DNA of 64,000 bases, taken from assembly GCA_013368315.1 (NCBI GenBank), contig JAACJM010000005.1, positions 124,001-188,000 on the forward strand, given 5' to 3'. Below, piece after piece: positions 11,409 through 22,672 of the stretch. The first letter of the stretch is position 1, and each line of letters opens with the position of its first letter. This DNA comes from Tetrapyrgos nigripes (lineage: Eukaryota > Basidiomycota > Agaricomycetes > Agaricales > Campanellaceae). The notes beneath the pieces are model-generated. The model worked only from the letters and a program-made list of their open reading frames with translations. It was not told the DNA's origin and searched no databases. The position numbers and the translations under genes were made by a program.

Positions 11409-12954
11409 ATGAACTCAAGAACACCTCCCCAAGGTACGTGGATATCGCATTTAAAGGCTGTAACCCTCGCAATGGTGGTATATCTAACGATTTTCGTCGA
11501 TTCTGTGCAGGCAAGTATATGATGAAAGCTGTGAATGACCTTTAAAGGATCTGACACGATGGTTATCATCAGGTGCACCTCCGCGTTATGCTCTTGTCAA
11601 CCGGGTCTATAGCAGGAACTTGCGACCCGTTGTAATCGTCTGTGAGGGTCTTTCTTTTCTGCTAGTACGCTTCGTACTCACTCGGATACGCTAGTTGCTT
11701 TCCTCAGTTTCCTATGGACTCTATTTGCGTATGCACAGTCGCCTTTTCTCACAAACTCTTTATCTAACCTCTCTTTAGGGCTGTGGGTCCTTTGTCCTCC
11801 ATCTCTCATGCAACATGCTCATAACATCTGTGAATAGATTGGAAGCTTTAGGAGTATAGGCATCGAACGCCATGGTGCGTATCAGATGTTGTCTGCGTCG
11901 ATTTATACGCTGATTTCTTTTCAGAGGGATTTTCCAAACTAGGAACGATTTCTATTGTGCTGGGTGTCCTCTACATGACGGTTTCTCTCTTTGAGGTGTG
12001 TCGTAAGCCTTGCTCTGATTTTTGCGTTGGCTTATCATTCCTTGTAGGCATTCGGTGTGTTTGCAGCATGGTCGGTACGTAGCCTTGCTTTTTATCTATA
12101 TACAGCAAAAGTTGACTCGTATTTCACACTTAGCAACGAACTCCTCTTGTCCGCATCTACGCTCTCTTATCCGCTGCCACCACTTTGATTGTCATTGGTG
12201 GAGGTATATTCGAAATTGTCGTCCACTTCACGATGAAGGTATACATCCCTTTTAAAGTCTTTGTAACGGAAATCTTACAGTGTGTCCACAGGGTGATATC
12301 ATAGGTGTCTGTACATCATCATTAGAAGGGGAGGACTTTGTCGAATACCCTTTCGGTTTCTTTGGTCCAAGACGATTTGGGACTATAAACGGGCAAGACG
12401 CATCAGACTGTGAGTCCACCTTCTTTCATAGCCTCTCGATTCTAATTCTTTCTTCAGGGTGCAACAGGGAATGGGATCACGACTCTTGGGCTGACATCGT
12501 CGGTCTCCTCATCCTCATCTTCCTCTCCGCCCTCTTCACTACCACCGCCTTTGCCTATTACCGTCAGCTTCTCGACCCAACCAGCGTCGCCAACGTCACT
12601 CGTACCCCTCAAAATCGTATGGGACCAGGTTATCCCTCACACTATAACCCTCCTTATGAGGGTTCTGTCCCTCCACTCGGCTACAACCAACCTCCTTACG
12701 GAGGCTACGCCCCACCTCCCGGTCCTCCTCCTCAAGCAACCTTTGCTCGAGACGTCGAAGGTGCAGATGGAAAGCCACCGGGATATGCAGGTGGAGATGG
12801 GAGCCTTAGTTATGGGTTGGATGACAAGGAGAATCCGTTTGCGGATTTTGATGAGCCTGTGAAGCCTAATGGATCGAGGAGGAATGGAGATTATGCGGAG
12901 GAGAGGGATGTGACGAGTAGGCCTGCGCCTGGTGGTAGGGAAGGTTACCTTTAG
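11409..12954 (+). CDS. Four-helix membrane protein with Pro/Tyr-rich tail (paralogue of the divergent neighbour)
   Basis: Unrecognised integral membrane protein. It starts MNSRTPPQ|GAPPRYALVNRVYSRN, followed by LRPVVIV. A first hydrophobic segment (AFLSFLWTLFAAIGSF) precedes RSIGIERHEGFSKLGTISIV and a second, LGVLYMTVSLFEAFGVFAAW. The third is RTPLVRIYALLSAATTLIVI. A loop rich in Cys/Asp follows, then HDSWADIVGLLILIFLSALF and TTTAFAYYRQLLDPTSVANV. The tail has PPYEGSVPPLGYNQPPYGG repeats, a typical cytosolic proline-rich region with PPY motifs that could bind WW domains. It shares architecture and the YYRQxLDP exit motif with the minus-strand neighbour. Around seven introns are needed. The fourth-exon choice (intron 11784-11838 with acceptor TAG) was selected because it restores a continuous frame. 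Function unknown. Confidence 0.7.
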
Positions 12955-13257
12955 ATGAGCGTTCAGAAGGCGTGAACAACATCTTGACGAATATGCTTCT
13001 CTCTCTTTGTATTTCTTCCCTTTTCTTTTCTTGAATGGACTGCTACGAACCCCTGACGTTACATACTGCTGTTGTTCTTCCGAGTTGTGCTACCTGTTTT
13101 ATCTGCATGTTACGATCTGGAAGTACATACCAAGGATCTAGTACATGTTTCTCTCTCTCTGTGTAGTGTACTATTGCAATATACATACTACGTTCTGTTA
13201 ATGTAATAGCGGCATAGAGTGACAATGAGTTTTGCCAGATCCACAAGGGATGGTAAA

Positions 13258-13456
13258 GCTTCGCCTCAAAAGATAGTGGAGGCCCTCAAGGGCGGCTTCG
13301 CCGAATACAGTGGAGGCTTCGCCTCAAAAATACATAGTACAGGCGTCTCCGCTTCGCTACGACGTCGAGCTTCGCTCGAAAGACAGTAACCGGCTTCGCC
13401 TCAAAAAACAGTCTCGTGTCGTAGTCACCCGGCTCCGCCGGAAAACAGTAGTATGC
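13258..13456. repeat. Array of about six short GC hairpins, each followed by an A-run and CAGT
   Basis: Six units in roughly 190 bases have the form [inverted stem around TTC] + AAAA + (T)ACAGT. Examples are GGCTTCGCC-TCAAAAA, GAGCTTCGCTC-GAAAGACAGT, CGGCTTCGCC-TCAAAAAACAGT and CCGGCTCCGCCGG-AAAACAGT. Stems differ in sequence but keep pairing, so structure appears to be what is shared. The array lies immediately downstream (3') of the tRNA-Cys gene on the minus strand. Such GC-rich mini-hairpins are more familiar from fungal mitochondrial DNA than from nuclear intergenic regions. Confidence 0.6.
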
Positions 13457-13463
13457 GGGGCCA

Positions 13464-13535
13464 AGTCTGCGGCGTGGTTCGAACACGCGACCTCAGGATT
13501 TGCAATCCCACGCTATACCACTTAGCTACGCAGAC
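13464..13535 (-). tRNA. tRNA-Cys (anticodon GCA)
   Basis: The minus strand folds into a complete cloverleaf. Acceptor stem GTCTGCG pairs with CGCAGAC (7 of 7). The D arm is GCTA-AGTGGTA-TAGC. The anticodon arm is TGGGA-TTGCAAA-TCCTG with anticodon GCA. The variable loop is AGGTC. The T arm GCGTG-TTCGAAC-CACGC pairs 5 of 5, and the discriminator base is U, as eukaryotic cytosolic tRNA-Cys requires. The TTGCAAA loop is the same as I know from yeast tRNA-Cys. Total length is 72 nt without CCA and no intron is present. The A-box (TAGCTAAGTGG) and B-box (GGTTCGAAC-like) are internal. The terminator side toward 13460 has no strong T-run within a few bases. Confidence 0.92.
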
Positions 13536-16500
13536 GATGTTGTTGCCGGTGCAGGTTGACTCTAGTGAGAGGGGGACTCTCCACACTGGAAAGGTCCAAA
13601 GAAGGGTAACGCCTGCAAAAGGCCAGAGGAAAACAAACAAGAAATCCCTCCGAAGAGGGGGAAGAAGAAAAATTTGTGCAGATGTTTCAAGGACCAACAA
13701 AGGTCCACTGCGTGTACCAGCATTGGCAGAGCTGGCCACCGTGATGGAAAGATAGAACATGACCCTGACCAATGATCTGGACTATGACTTGGTGATGGAG
13801 AATAGTACGCCAGCTGATGACGTGTGACTGGTACGACTCCGTTGACTTTGGGGTATGAGCTCGGGACGGGTAGCTCAGCAATGACCTCGATGGCTCTGGA
13901 TAGATTGTAAATTTGTAGAGAGGAGCACGGTGCCGTGAAGGCAGATGACGTGGAGTGATTGTGTGGATTGCAAACTTGAGTAAGGAAGGGATTGGCACAA
14001 GATGCAAATGTTAAGCTCTCATACTGGAGGGGACACAGAGAGGAAGACAGCGACTGAAGTGGTGTTGGTCCCTAGCGGGATTCCGGTAGACGGAGAACTG
14101 TCGAATGGAGTGTTTGGTGAAGGTCAAGTAGTCCGGCAGACGAATGTTTGACTTGGGAGGCACTCGATATCAAGAGGTTAACGATGCAACGTCTTATAGT
14201 GAGGAGGAAGGAACCGATGTGACTGGCGATGTCAAGGCGATTTGCATGAGGCGAGTGATGGTTTGGCTGTAAATGCATGTGATGGTGCAGAACTGGCAAG
14301 TGTAGGGAGCGACACAGAACGTGTCAGAAAGTGGGAGTTTTTAGGATTGATTTAGCTGGGCGAGCATCACAGGTTGTAATTTGGAAGGTAAGCTGCACGG
14401 CACAGAGCCCCGGCGGTGTGCTTGAAGTATGGACATTGTGGACGTTGAATCCTGGCAGCCTCCAGGAGATGATGCTCGCGGAATCAGAGAAGGATTGGGT
14501 GTTGGGAATTCTCGACAATAGGAAGACCAGGGAGATGTGAGCTGGGATCAGGGTTAGACCAGATAAACTCGATCAATTTCTTCACCCTAGGCGGAGTGTC
14601 AGGCAGAGGTTCCAGATATCGGTGTCGGTGCCTACTTGCGCCAATCTTACGCTTCCCTTCTCATGTGTATAGCTTACCGAACAGCCAGCACACTACAATG
14701 AGAAAGAAGGCCTCAGACATTCCACCGAATATCCAGTGTCTCGCTTCCTGACCACAAGGTCCGCAAACGATACACTAGTTCGACGTTATGGATAGTAACG
14801 CCCCTTAAGCCGATAGAATACCCAGCAGCAGCTCGAGCAAACCTCGTACTTTGTCATATCTCCAAGGTGAGGACGGAAGTATGTTGGGGTAATTCTGGTG
14901 CGAGAGGAAGATGAAATGGTCGAGAGTGGATCGTGTTAACAGACGGTTCTCAATCGACTGGGCAGTAGCATCAAGTCTACTCTTGTACCAAGCGTTGACC
15001 ATACGATGTATGGCCTTACGAAGTACATATACAGACTGTGCACACTGTGAGACAATCTCCATCCAGAGGTAGTCTTCCGTTTCGTCCAGTGCCAGTGCCA
15101 CAGACTGGAAACGGGGATACGGCGATAGAGAATGGCGAAAGAGGCGGAAAGACAGCCGGCATGCACTAGTGACGGACATACCAGCCATAGTCGCCTCTGT
15201 CAATCATCTCCTCGTGCGTGCATCATCAATTCCAACAGCCTGTCGGTCTCAACCAAGTTAAGACTAGGGGTAGCAGAGCAAAAACGAAAGGAAAACTGGT
15301 GCCAGTTTGGGTTCTACACCGTGATGAAGAGGCATGGGGGGCTCCGGAAATAACTGGAATTCTGGTTCACCACAGCAGACATCGCCAGCCTTGAGGGTCT
15401 CAGCAGAGAAAGGATGAAGGTTACCAGCGGACCGACGCTCGGATAGCCCCTATTTTCAGTTCCGGTGTACATGCTGCCTTCGTGCTCTATGTACCGTACG
15501 TTCAGGGAAAAAGACGCAGGTGCAACGATGTACAAGCCTGCTACCAGTACATGAGTCTTCTGCGCAACTTCTCAGAATCCTCTTTCCAACACCTAGACCG
15601 ATTCATATGCATGTTTAGAACAGGGGGATTCCGGCCTTCAAGTTCCAATCGTCTGTTACAGAGTCAGTTACCGTAGCCCTAACCGATTGGTGATCCCGCC
15701 CAGTAAGTCGAGGCAACCGATGTTTCCCTCAACGTATGAAGATCCAAATTCGAATCCGTATGAATCCTCACAGTCCGGTCAACTCCTGCAAATTGTAAGG
15801 TGAGATGAGAGTACCCTCCAAAGCACCCATTCCAAGCCATCATCGCATTGATCCCCATATCTGTGTTCATACTACTATACTAAGTAGTAGTCATACTAAT
15901 CCTGAAAACTCAGGGTTCACCGAACCGGGGCGCTCCGCACCCAACAGAATGATGCATTGCGGTCCCAGATCAAGGCCTGGTAGGAAAATTCGATGGTTGT
16001 TGAAGTTTGACAATAACGAGGTAGACTGGCCCGATGATGAAGGTACGGCAGCTGTGACTATGACGCGCGTCCCAATATTAACCAGTATCCGCGAGATGAT
16101 GAACACCTTGCGTATGCGGAACGGTAAATCCGTTGATCAATAAGCTCTCCAGGCACTGGTGCACTACAGTATGTAATTGTGGAGATGAAGAACGGTTGGC
16201 GATGAGGACGAGAAGGTTTTGTTTGGCTTCCACCTTTGTTTGCGCAAAGCCTTATGCACCAAACAGAAACAAATACAAAATCCTATTGTTCCAAATTGGG
16301 CATCTTCATTGTCACGTCCAAATGTGGATACTCGTTTGTTCTCTTTCGCCGCTTTGTTCTATGTTTGCAATTCCCATTATCTTCAAAAGCTTTGTCTCAT
16401 CTACTGGGTGATGGCAATTTCATGAAATACTAACGATGTATGTAAATCTGTCCATGTGCAGACAATAGGCACGAAAAAGTACAACAATGAAGCTTTTTCG

Positions 16501-16758
16501 GCTTTGCATGTTACGTGACTTTCAGGTACCCCATTCATGATCGACCGTCCATTGTACTCTTTACATGGCAAACTCGCGTATGGAAACGTATAAAGAGGTG
16601 TTTCCCTATCCGGCTTTTCTCCAACTCCACTTCCATCTCAAGTCGAGCGTCTGCATCCTTTGACGATATCATTATTCTCTTCGACCTTCATCACCAACCT
16701 ACCTCTTGCCTCAGGCTACCATCAATCTTTCTCTCCGAACAAACCAACTCGAACCAAA
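13536..16758. other. Long stretch without a supported gene
   Basis: More than 3 kb with no ORF that I can tie to a family. The longest minus-strand frame (14805-15203, about 130 residues, containing SQCAQSVYVLRKAIHRMVNA and ending LLELLLGILSA) has a helix-like composition and could be a lineage-specific exon. It lacks a believable partner exon. Shorter frames at 15679-15870 and 15891-16106 on the minus strand are similarly isolated. The region may hold a decayed gene or non-coding RNA, and nothing can be claimed from the sequence alone. Confidence 0.35.
16589..16595 (+). promoter_or_regulatory. TATA box upstream of the CFEM gene
   Basis: The sequence ACGTATAAAGAGG lies about 165 bases before the ATG at 16759. 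It is followed by C/T-rich leader sequence, as usual for highly expressed fungal secretory genes. Confidence 0.5.
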
Positions 16759-17441
16759 ATGCAATTCACCTCCACTTCCATCTTCACTCTCTTTGCCCTC
16801 GCCGCTGCTCTTTTCAGCGGTGCCTCTGCCTCTACGCTTCGTGCCCGTCAGATTCCTAGTACGTCTTCATAGTCTTCAATGCCACGTAGCTCGCTAATAA
16901 CCAGTTTTATATTAGACTGTGCCTCTGTTTGCATTGCCAACGCCGACTATGACGGTTGCGCACCAACCGACAACGTCTGCCTATGCCACAGCCAAAAATT
17001 TGTCTCATCCACCGCTGAATGTATCGCTGGCGCATGCACAGGTGACGACTTGGAACAAGCCAATGCTGATAGTCGGCAGTTGTGTGCAGCAGTGGTGCGT
17101 TTTAGTTTACTCATCTCTGTCAAATCCTTATGTATTGACATCGTTTTCTTTGTCCAGGGCGTAACCCTCACTTCCTCCGTCCCTGCTCCCACCGCTACCT
17201 CACCCAGTTCCGGTTCTGACTCTACCTCTGGCACTGACTCTACTTCTACCGACGCTTCTTCGCCTACATCTGCTCCTGACTCGAGGTATGTGTCACTTCC
17301 GTCTTCTTATCGTTCTATATTCTAACCTGTTTGCTTCTCAGCAGCAGCAGCACCGACAACAGCAACAACGGAGCCCTCTCTCAAGGCGTCAACGCTCTCG
17401 CAGGCGTCGTCGCTATCGGTCTGGCTGCCGCCATGCTGTAA
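16759..17441 (+). CDS. CFEM-domain cell-surface protein, predicted GPI-anchored
   Basis: Extracellular protein of about 165 residues. It starts with a signal peptide (MQFTSTSIFTLFALAAALFS, cleaved near GASAS), then a CFEM domain of about residues 33-95 with all eight cysteines in order: NCASVC, DGCAPTDNVCLC, STAECIAGAC and RQLC. The Asp three residues before the CxC pair (TDNVCLC) is the position that, in characterised CFEM proteins of Candida, ligates haem iron. A Ser/Thr-rich stalk (SGTDSTSTDASS...) leads to a hydrophobic end (GVNALAGVVAIGLAAAML) preceded by small residues, the usual GPI signal. Three introns are read: after QIPN, after CAAV, and within the stalk. Family roles include haem/iron capture, wall structure and host interaction; which one applies is not visible. 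Confidence 0.88.
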
Positions 17442-18469
17442 AATGACGTCCACCTATGTGGTTGACATAGACGATACCTTTCTCACTTCGTTTCTATTTG
17501 GGTTCTTCAGTCATTGGTCGTCGGTCGCTACAAGTTACTCTTCATGAATCAGTTCTCATTCTCAACCTACTCTAGTTAGTACTGGTACTGCTCTGCTTTA
17601 GCTGTCTATATCCTTTCTTTCGCTTTTCGACCTTTCATTTATCATTCGGATTCCTGTTTCATACTTTCTGCATAACTGGCTGTATCGATAACTGTGCATG
17701 CGTAGATGAATACGATCTCTTTCTCTCATTTAGTGTGCTTTCGAGTCTTCGCCGTAGTAATACTTCATGTCCACCAAATGAAATGGACTCGACACTACAT
17801 CTCAGCAAAGACCGCATTATCTTGCACAAGTTGCGGAGGTGCGACAACTCCCGGCACTGGTAAATAAGTTTGGGGCTCAGTTGGGCATTGCTGGCATCGG
17901 GCTCGGAAACGATGTACCTTGTACCAGCCAACTCTGGCTCCAATATACAAACAAGTCTCTCTCTCCCTGACATCTCAATTACGACCCATTCTCCTCTTCT
18001 TTTGGGGTTCCGCCTAAGTCAGACCGAAGGATGCTTATGACGAAACGGGCGGGTACCGTTAGGATATCATTTGAGGACATCATGGTATGTGTCATGTGAT
18101 TGCCTGGAGTTTCTGAGTGCCGCTGCGAATCAAATCTGTAAGTTAATCTGGATCATCATACCTTTCTCCGGCTGGAGTAGCACTTCCTGCAAAGAAATTG
18201 ACTGAGCAGAATTCCGGAAATTGGACAAAAAAAACCCTACAGAGACTCGAGCCATTGCCAATCGAGTTGGCAACGTGTGGCTGTGCCGTTGTGTCTTTTC
18301 CTGACCGCTCCTACGCGCAATCTGCAAAATCTCACATCTCAGACGCTTCTCCACAATTTACCTCTTTTGCGATATACAGTCGTCCTTGTCTTTCTGGTAT
18401 GGATCTTAGACTGTTATATGAGTGCTGACGCGCTGATGGTTGACGTTCCATGCCTGATTTAGACTTGCA
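17442..18469. other. Intergenic stretch
   Basis: 3' region of the CFEM gene and upstream region of the F-box copy. I see no conserved coding frame. A T-rich 3' tail follows the CFEM stop, consistent with a 3' UTR. Confidence 0.4.
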
Positions 18470-20032
18470 ATGTCCTCTATGCTTTCTTTGCCGACGGAAC
18501 TCTTGACAAAGATAGCTTACTCCTTGGTAGAAGTCTCAAACGGCAACAACAACTTCGCATCACACGTCGAAGAGCTCACTAAAGAATCCAAAAGAGATCT
18601 ACTGTCGTGTGCTCTGAGTTCCAGCGCTTTCTTTCATCCTGCCATACAGGCTCTATGGCATAGAATCCAGCTGTTGCCGCTTCTTCAGCTGCTGCCTGGT
18701 TTTGACATTGTGGATGGCACCTATGTGAGTTTTCGTATTGTCGTGATTGGCACCTTGGCTTATTCTTCCATACAGGTTGTCACTGGTCATCTCAATGACA
18801 ATTCTTTAAAAACCTTTGACGTCTACTCGTCCGTTGTGAGGCGACTCATTGTCCCTAGCGGATCTGCCGTAGTAGGGACAAGTATCCCTGTCCATCCTTC
18901 TGTCTACACTGCATTGGCTCTCGCACGGCCCAGACCGCTCTGACTATTAACCCACATATACTGTTTTGACCCATCATTCTCCGAGAAGACATTTTTCATG
19001 GTGTCTCCTTCCTTGAAATCAGCTCTCTTTCACCTTTGCGAAGCCCAAGATGTCCATGTCTTTCTCTCTGCTGCCCGAGAAAAAGCTCCAATGCTGCAGT
19101 CGCTTACCATTATATCCCCAAGGATCAGCTCTCTTGATCTTGGATACCTTTCTCAGCTACAGAATCTGCAATCACTTGACTTCGGATATGCTGTTACTGT
19201 TAAAGCACATGTTGCAGAATCAGTAGTGCCAGTACAATTCCCCCAGTCCTTAAAGCAATTGAAACTGCATGGAGGACAGATTGTTCGTGGTGCCAGGCAG
19301 CTGTTTGATGTCCTGGAAATATATCGAGCCTCTGAAATAGAGTCCTTATATATAGGAGGAATCATATTCAGAGCTGACTTGGAAAGGATGTTCAGTGTCC
19401 TATCCTCTCAATGGTCCTGCACCATAACCAATTTGACACTGCAACTCCTTGTACCAAAGCTGTTGACAAACATGGACCAGACACCAAACCTCATCTTGGA
19501 TTTTATCAGACCTTTATTCTCTTTGCAGAGTCTTCGAGTCTTTGAAGCTGGCATCATATCTATCAGATGGCTTGATGTCTGTATCATGGACACACTCATC
19601 ACTGACATCTGTAACACCTGGCCTCAGTTGACCAAACTCCAGATCTGCAGCAATGGATTTGAAGAGCTCCCTACTGTAGAGTCCTTAAAGACGCTGTCTC
19701 AGCTCTGTCTCGACTTGGAGAGAGTGACCGTTCCTTTCAATATTGTGGGTGTCCCTTCAGTTCACTTTGATAATGATAGCACCACCTATCTGTCTTCCTC
19801 CTCACATAAACTCAAGTGCTTCACTGTCATTGTTGAAGATGACAATACCCTCCAAGAATTCCTCATAAACAGCTCCAGATCACTTGCATACCATTTGGAT
19901 CTTTCCTTCCCATATTTGAAAGATGTCTACATCAAGCCTCATTCTGGTGCAGTGGTTTTGAGTTGGAGTAAAGTCATGGACATTATTAGGCTTTGTCAGG
20001 ATGCTAGGAGTGGGGAAGAAAAGCAGCCATGA
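18470..20032 (+). pseudogene. F-box/leucine-rich-repeat protein with an in-frame TGA
   Basis: The N terminus MSSMLSLPTELLTKIAYSLV reads as an F-box, with the conserved RDLLSCALSSSAFFHPAIQA and LWHRIQLLPLLQLLPGF segments. Leucine-rich repeats follow, such as PMLQSLTIISPRISSLDLGY, LQNLQSLDFGY, and WPQLTKLQICSNGFEELPTV. The end is VMDIIRLCQDARSGEEKQP. A 51-nt GTGAGT...ACAG intron follows LLPGFDIVDGTY. Coding continues in the same frame on both sides of a TGA at 18941-18943. The minus-strand relative at 30333-32041 has uninterrupted protein across the matching site (RPKPLPHLMRF versus RPRPL-stop-LLTHIY). About 503 codons would be open without the stop. The gene is strongly CpG-poor. It is probably an inactivated copy; a very recent stop or an unusual intron covering it are alternatives. 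Confidence 0.7.
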
Positions 20033-21494
20033 AAGACAGGTTTTAGGGAACTATACATATCCAAATTGTTAAATCATCTTAGTACCTCCATGCCCATATT
20101 TCACCAGATCCATGTATTCTGTCAACATGTAGAATGATCGTTATTGCTATTTTGGCCACTGACAGTGTCAAGACTGCCATTAGCATTGTCTGAGAAGAAG
20201 CACATGCATTGTATGTGTCTTCCTCTTGCTCCTACACCATGTTGACCTTCAGCCCACTATGAGTTTGCTGCTGGACTGTCCTGATGAAGCTGCTCCCTGG
20301 CTTCTGCATCTTATTTGGTGATGATGACTGCATAGAACTTTATGTGAGTGTTAATATCAACTTACACAAGCCCAGTTTATCTACTATCTCTACATAGTCT
20401 TTCACCCAGGAAGTCGATTACAATGACACAACCTTGGCTCACTTTGATCTGTATGCTTGCAAAGTGAGACAGCTTATCCTCCTCAACCACAACATAGACA
20501 ATTTCACTTCCAAGCACATCCAAATTCCTGAAGCCATCCAACAATGTCTAGCCAATGTGTGGCCAAGGCCAATACCTTTCTTTATGCACCTCTACTGTAG
20601 TGCTGCATGGTTTCTCAATAAGATGATCTTCATGGTCTCTCCTCTCCTCAAATCAGCCCACTTCCAAGTACTTCCTATTCTCGAATGAGATGCACCCCTG
20701 CTGCAGTCCATGAGTGTCAATATGCTCTGGAATGGCGATAAAGATTGTATCCTCTTGATCTCACACTTGAAAAATCTCCATACACTCGCCTTGACATTGA
20801 CCCCAGTGCACAGCAGTTCAGAACCACTTGTGTTGGATTTGCAGGCACTACAACATCTCTGTCATCTCGAGCATCTGGAGGAGCTGACCATCAACATGCA
20901 CAGAACAGGGCTTCACAACACCTCTTCCCCTATTCACACTGGACCAAGTTCCACATCTTTGAAGTGGCTGACGCTCTTTTTCAACTCAGGGAGTGCCACT
21001 ATCCTTGCATCCACAGTAATGGATATGTTTCAGGACTCCTTGACAGAATACCTTGCTTTCAACAGCGATTTTGAAGTGGAATACAGCCAAACTATTCTCG
21101 TGCAGATCCCTTCACATTGGTCTCTCAGTCTTACTGGGTTTGCAATCATTCCATGGGCCTGAAGGTTACACTCTGCAGCTCATGTCAAGTTTGATTGCAC
21201 CCTTGTATGCAATTCAAGGACTTGAAACAGTAGAATTATACAGCAACTGTTTCTACACCAACAGCACCAATATCTCAAATCTCACATCAAGGATTCTTGA
21301 GGACAAGAGACAACAACTCCCTACTGTGGCTGGTTCTACTCCACGGTTAGCCAAGTTATGTCCCTGACTCAAGGAGTTGGACATGACATTAAATGTAACT
21401 CACTTCTCTGTGATTCCCAACCCTTTCAATGAATTATGCCTCTACGATACTGAGGGCCATAATCGTTGGGATGTTGACAGCAGTATGTATATTA

Positions 21495-22672
21495 GTGTTC
21501 CTCAAACCTTCTCATTATTTGCTCATTCTTGACCTCATTATTTTCTCATTCTTGACAATGAGAGAAAAGACAAATAATGAGAAAAAATAATGACGACATG
21601 TCATCCCTTATTTTTTTCAAGTTCATTATTACGATTCTCATTCTTTTGTGATTAAAACTCTGACAGCACATTTGCTCTGACAGATGAGTGCTTAATCCTG
21701 CCCATATCCTGCCAACCAACCTCCCATCTAAAATATTGTGCAGACAATTAAGACCTTGAAATCACAGTTACAGTTAGGTATGGTCAAAGTGTGGAATAAA
21801 ATATTCCGCTGATCCTTTGTTGTTTTTATTCAGAGCAAAGTTCAGTGAGGTTGTCCTTTGACCAACCAACTTTTTTTACATTTTATTATATACATATCTA
21901 TGAGTTTAAAATTTGTACAGTGATTGATGAGGACCTTGGGTTTGTCCTTAGATCTACAAGGCCTTCCTGGACGATGCTTTTGACTGTCTTGTGTGTCTTC
22001 AGACTGGGGCACAGCCATGGTGTACTCTTCACCTCTGAATTTGTCTAGAGAGCTCATGTCAAACCCTAGAGTAAGATTGGGTAGAGTGAATAATCAACAG
22101 CATATATTTTATTGTTTCAGCGATGTGCATCAGTGACTAAAATGCTGCAGATGCAGATATTCAAAATACTATTTTCCATTTATTTCTTTTAAAAAATAAG
22201 CAGGCACTTCAGCACCCAAATAAGCGCACTTTGACCATACCTATTGGATTATGACATATATTACCAAATATATTGTTTGGAGATCTTTTGCCAATCTTTT
22301 ACTTGACCCAGATGCTTAAAATACTGCCCTAGACCAGATATCGACAACCTGACTCATCCTGACTCAACCCCGACGTTCATTGATTGAAGAGTCTGGACCA
22401 CAAGCAACCGACGACTATCAACATGCTGTCACATAGCCATAATGCCGTTCTCACAGCAGCAGACCGCGGCCTGCATCAACAGGCCTTTGAATAATGCATT
22501 CTTTCTTCATTATTGCATTTCTTTCATTTCCAGGGTCCTCAAACCCTCCCATTTTTGGGTTCATTTTTTTTTCTCATTATTGCAAAATCACTGCCAAAAC
22601 GAAAGAATGAACAAATAATGAACAAATAATGAGTGTGATAATGAGTCGAATAATGGGGGGTTTGAGGAGTAC
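21495..22672. mobile_element. TA-flanked inverted-repeat element (or composite of two) inserted in the F-box copy
   Basis: The left end reads GTGTTCCTCAAACC and the right end, reverse-complemented, GTACTCCTCAAACC (12 of 14 identical). Both are flanked by TA (21493-21494 and 22673-22674). Internal to each end are repeated CTCATTATT words. F-box homology stops at the left TA and resumes at the right TA, which fixes the boundaries. A further internal copy of the terminal word, GGTCCTCAAACCC at about 22534, sits in the left-end orientation. So the right ~140 bases may be a separate small inverted-repeat element of the same family. No transposase is present. A TA target duplication points to Tc1/mariner-type mobilisation, by inference. 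Confidence 0.65.
21777..22241. mobile_element. Nested 465-bp inverted-repeat element (MITE-like)
   Basis: The two ends are GGTATGGTCAAAGTG in inverted orientation, identical over 15 bases. Each is flanked by TA (21775-21776 and 22242-22243). The interior is A/T-rich and carries no recognisable transposase; a 71-residue frame inside it has a GRP-type basic stretch but no further similarity. It lies inside the larger TA-flanked insertion and is therefore the younger of the two, or was carried in with it. Confidence 0.65.

Noticed and set aside
18941..18943. TGA as selenocysteine or programmed readthrough
   Set aside because: Basidiomycetes are not known to use selenocysteine, and the neighbouring copy shows the same kind of TGA lesions with other decay, so mutation is simpler.
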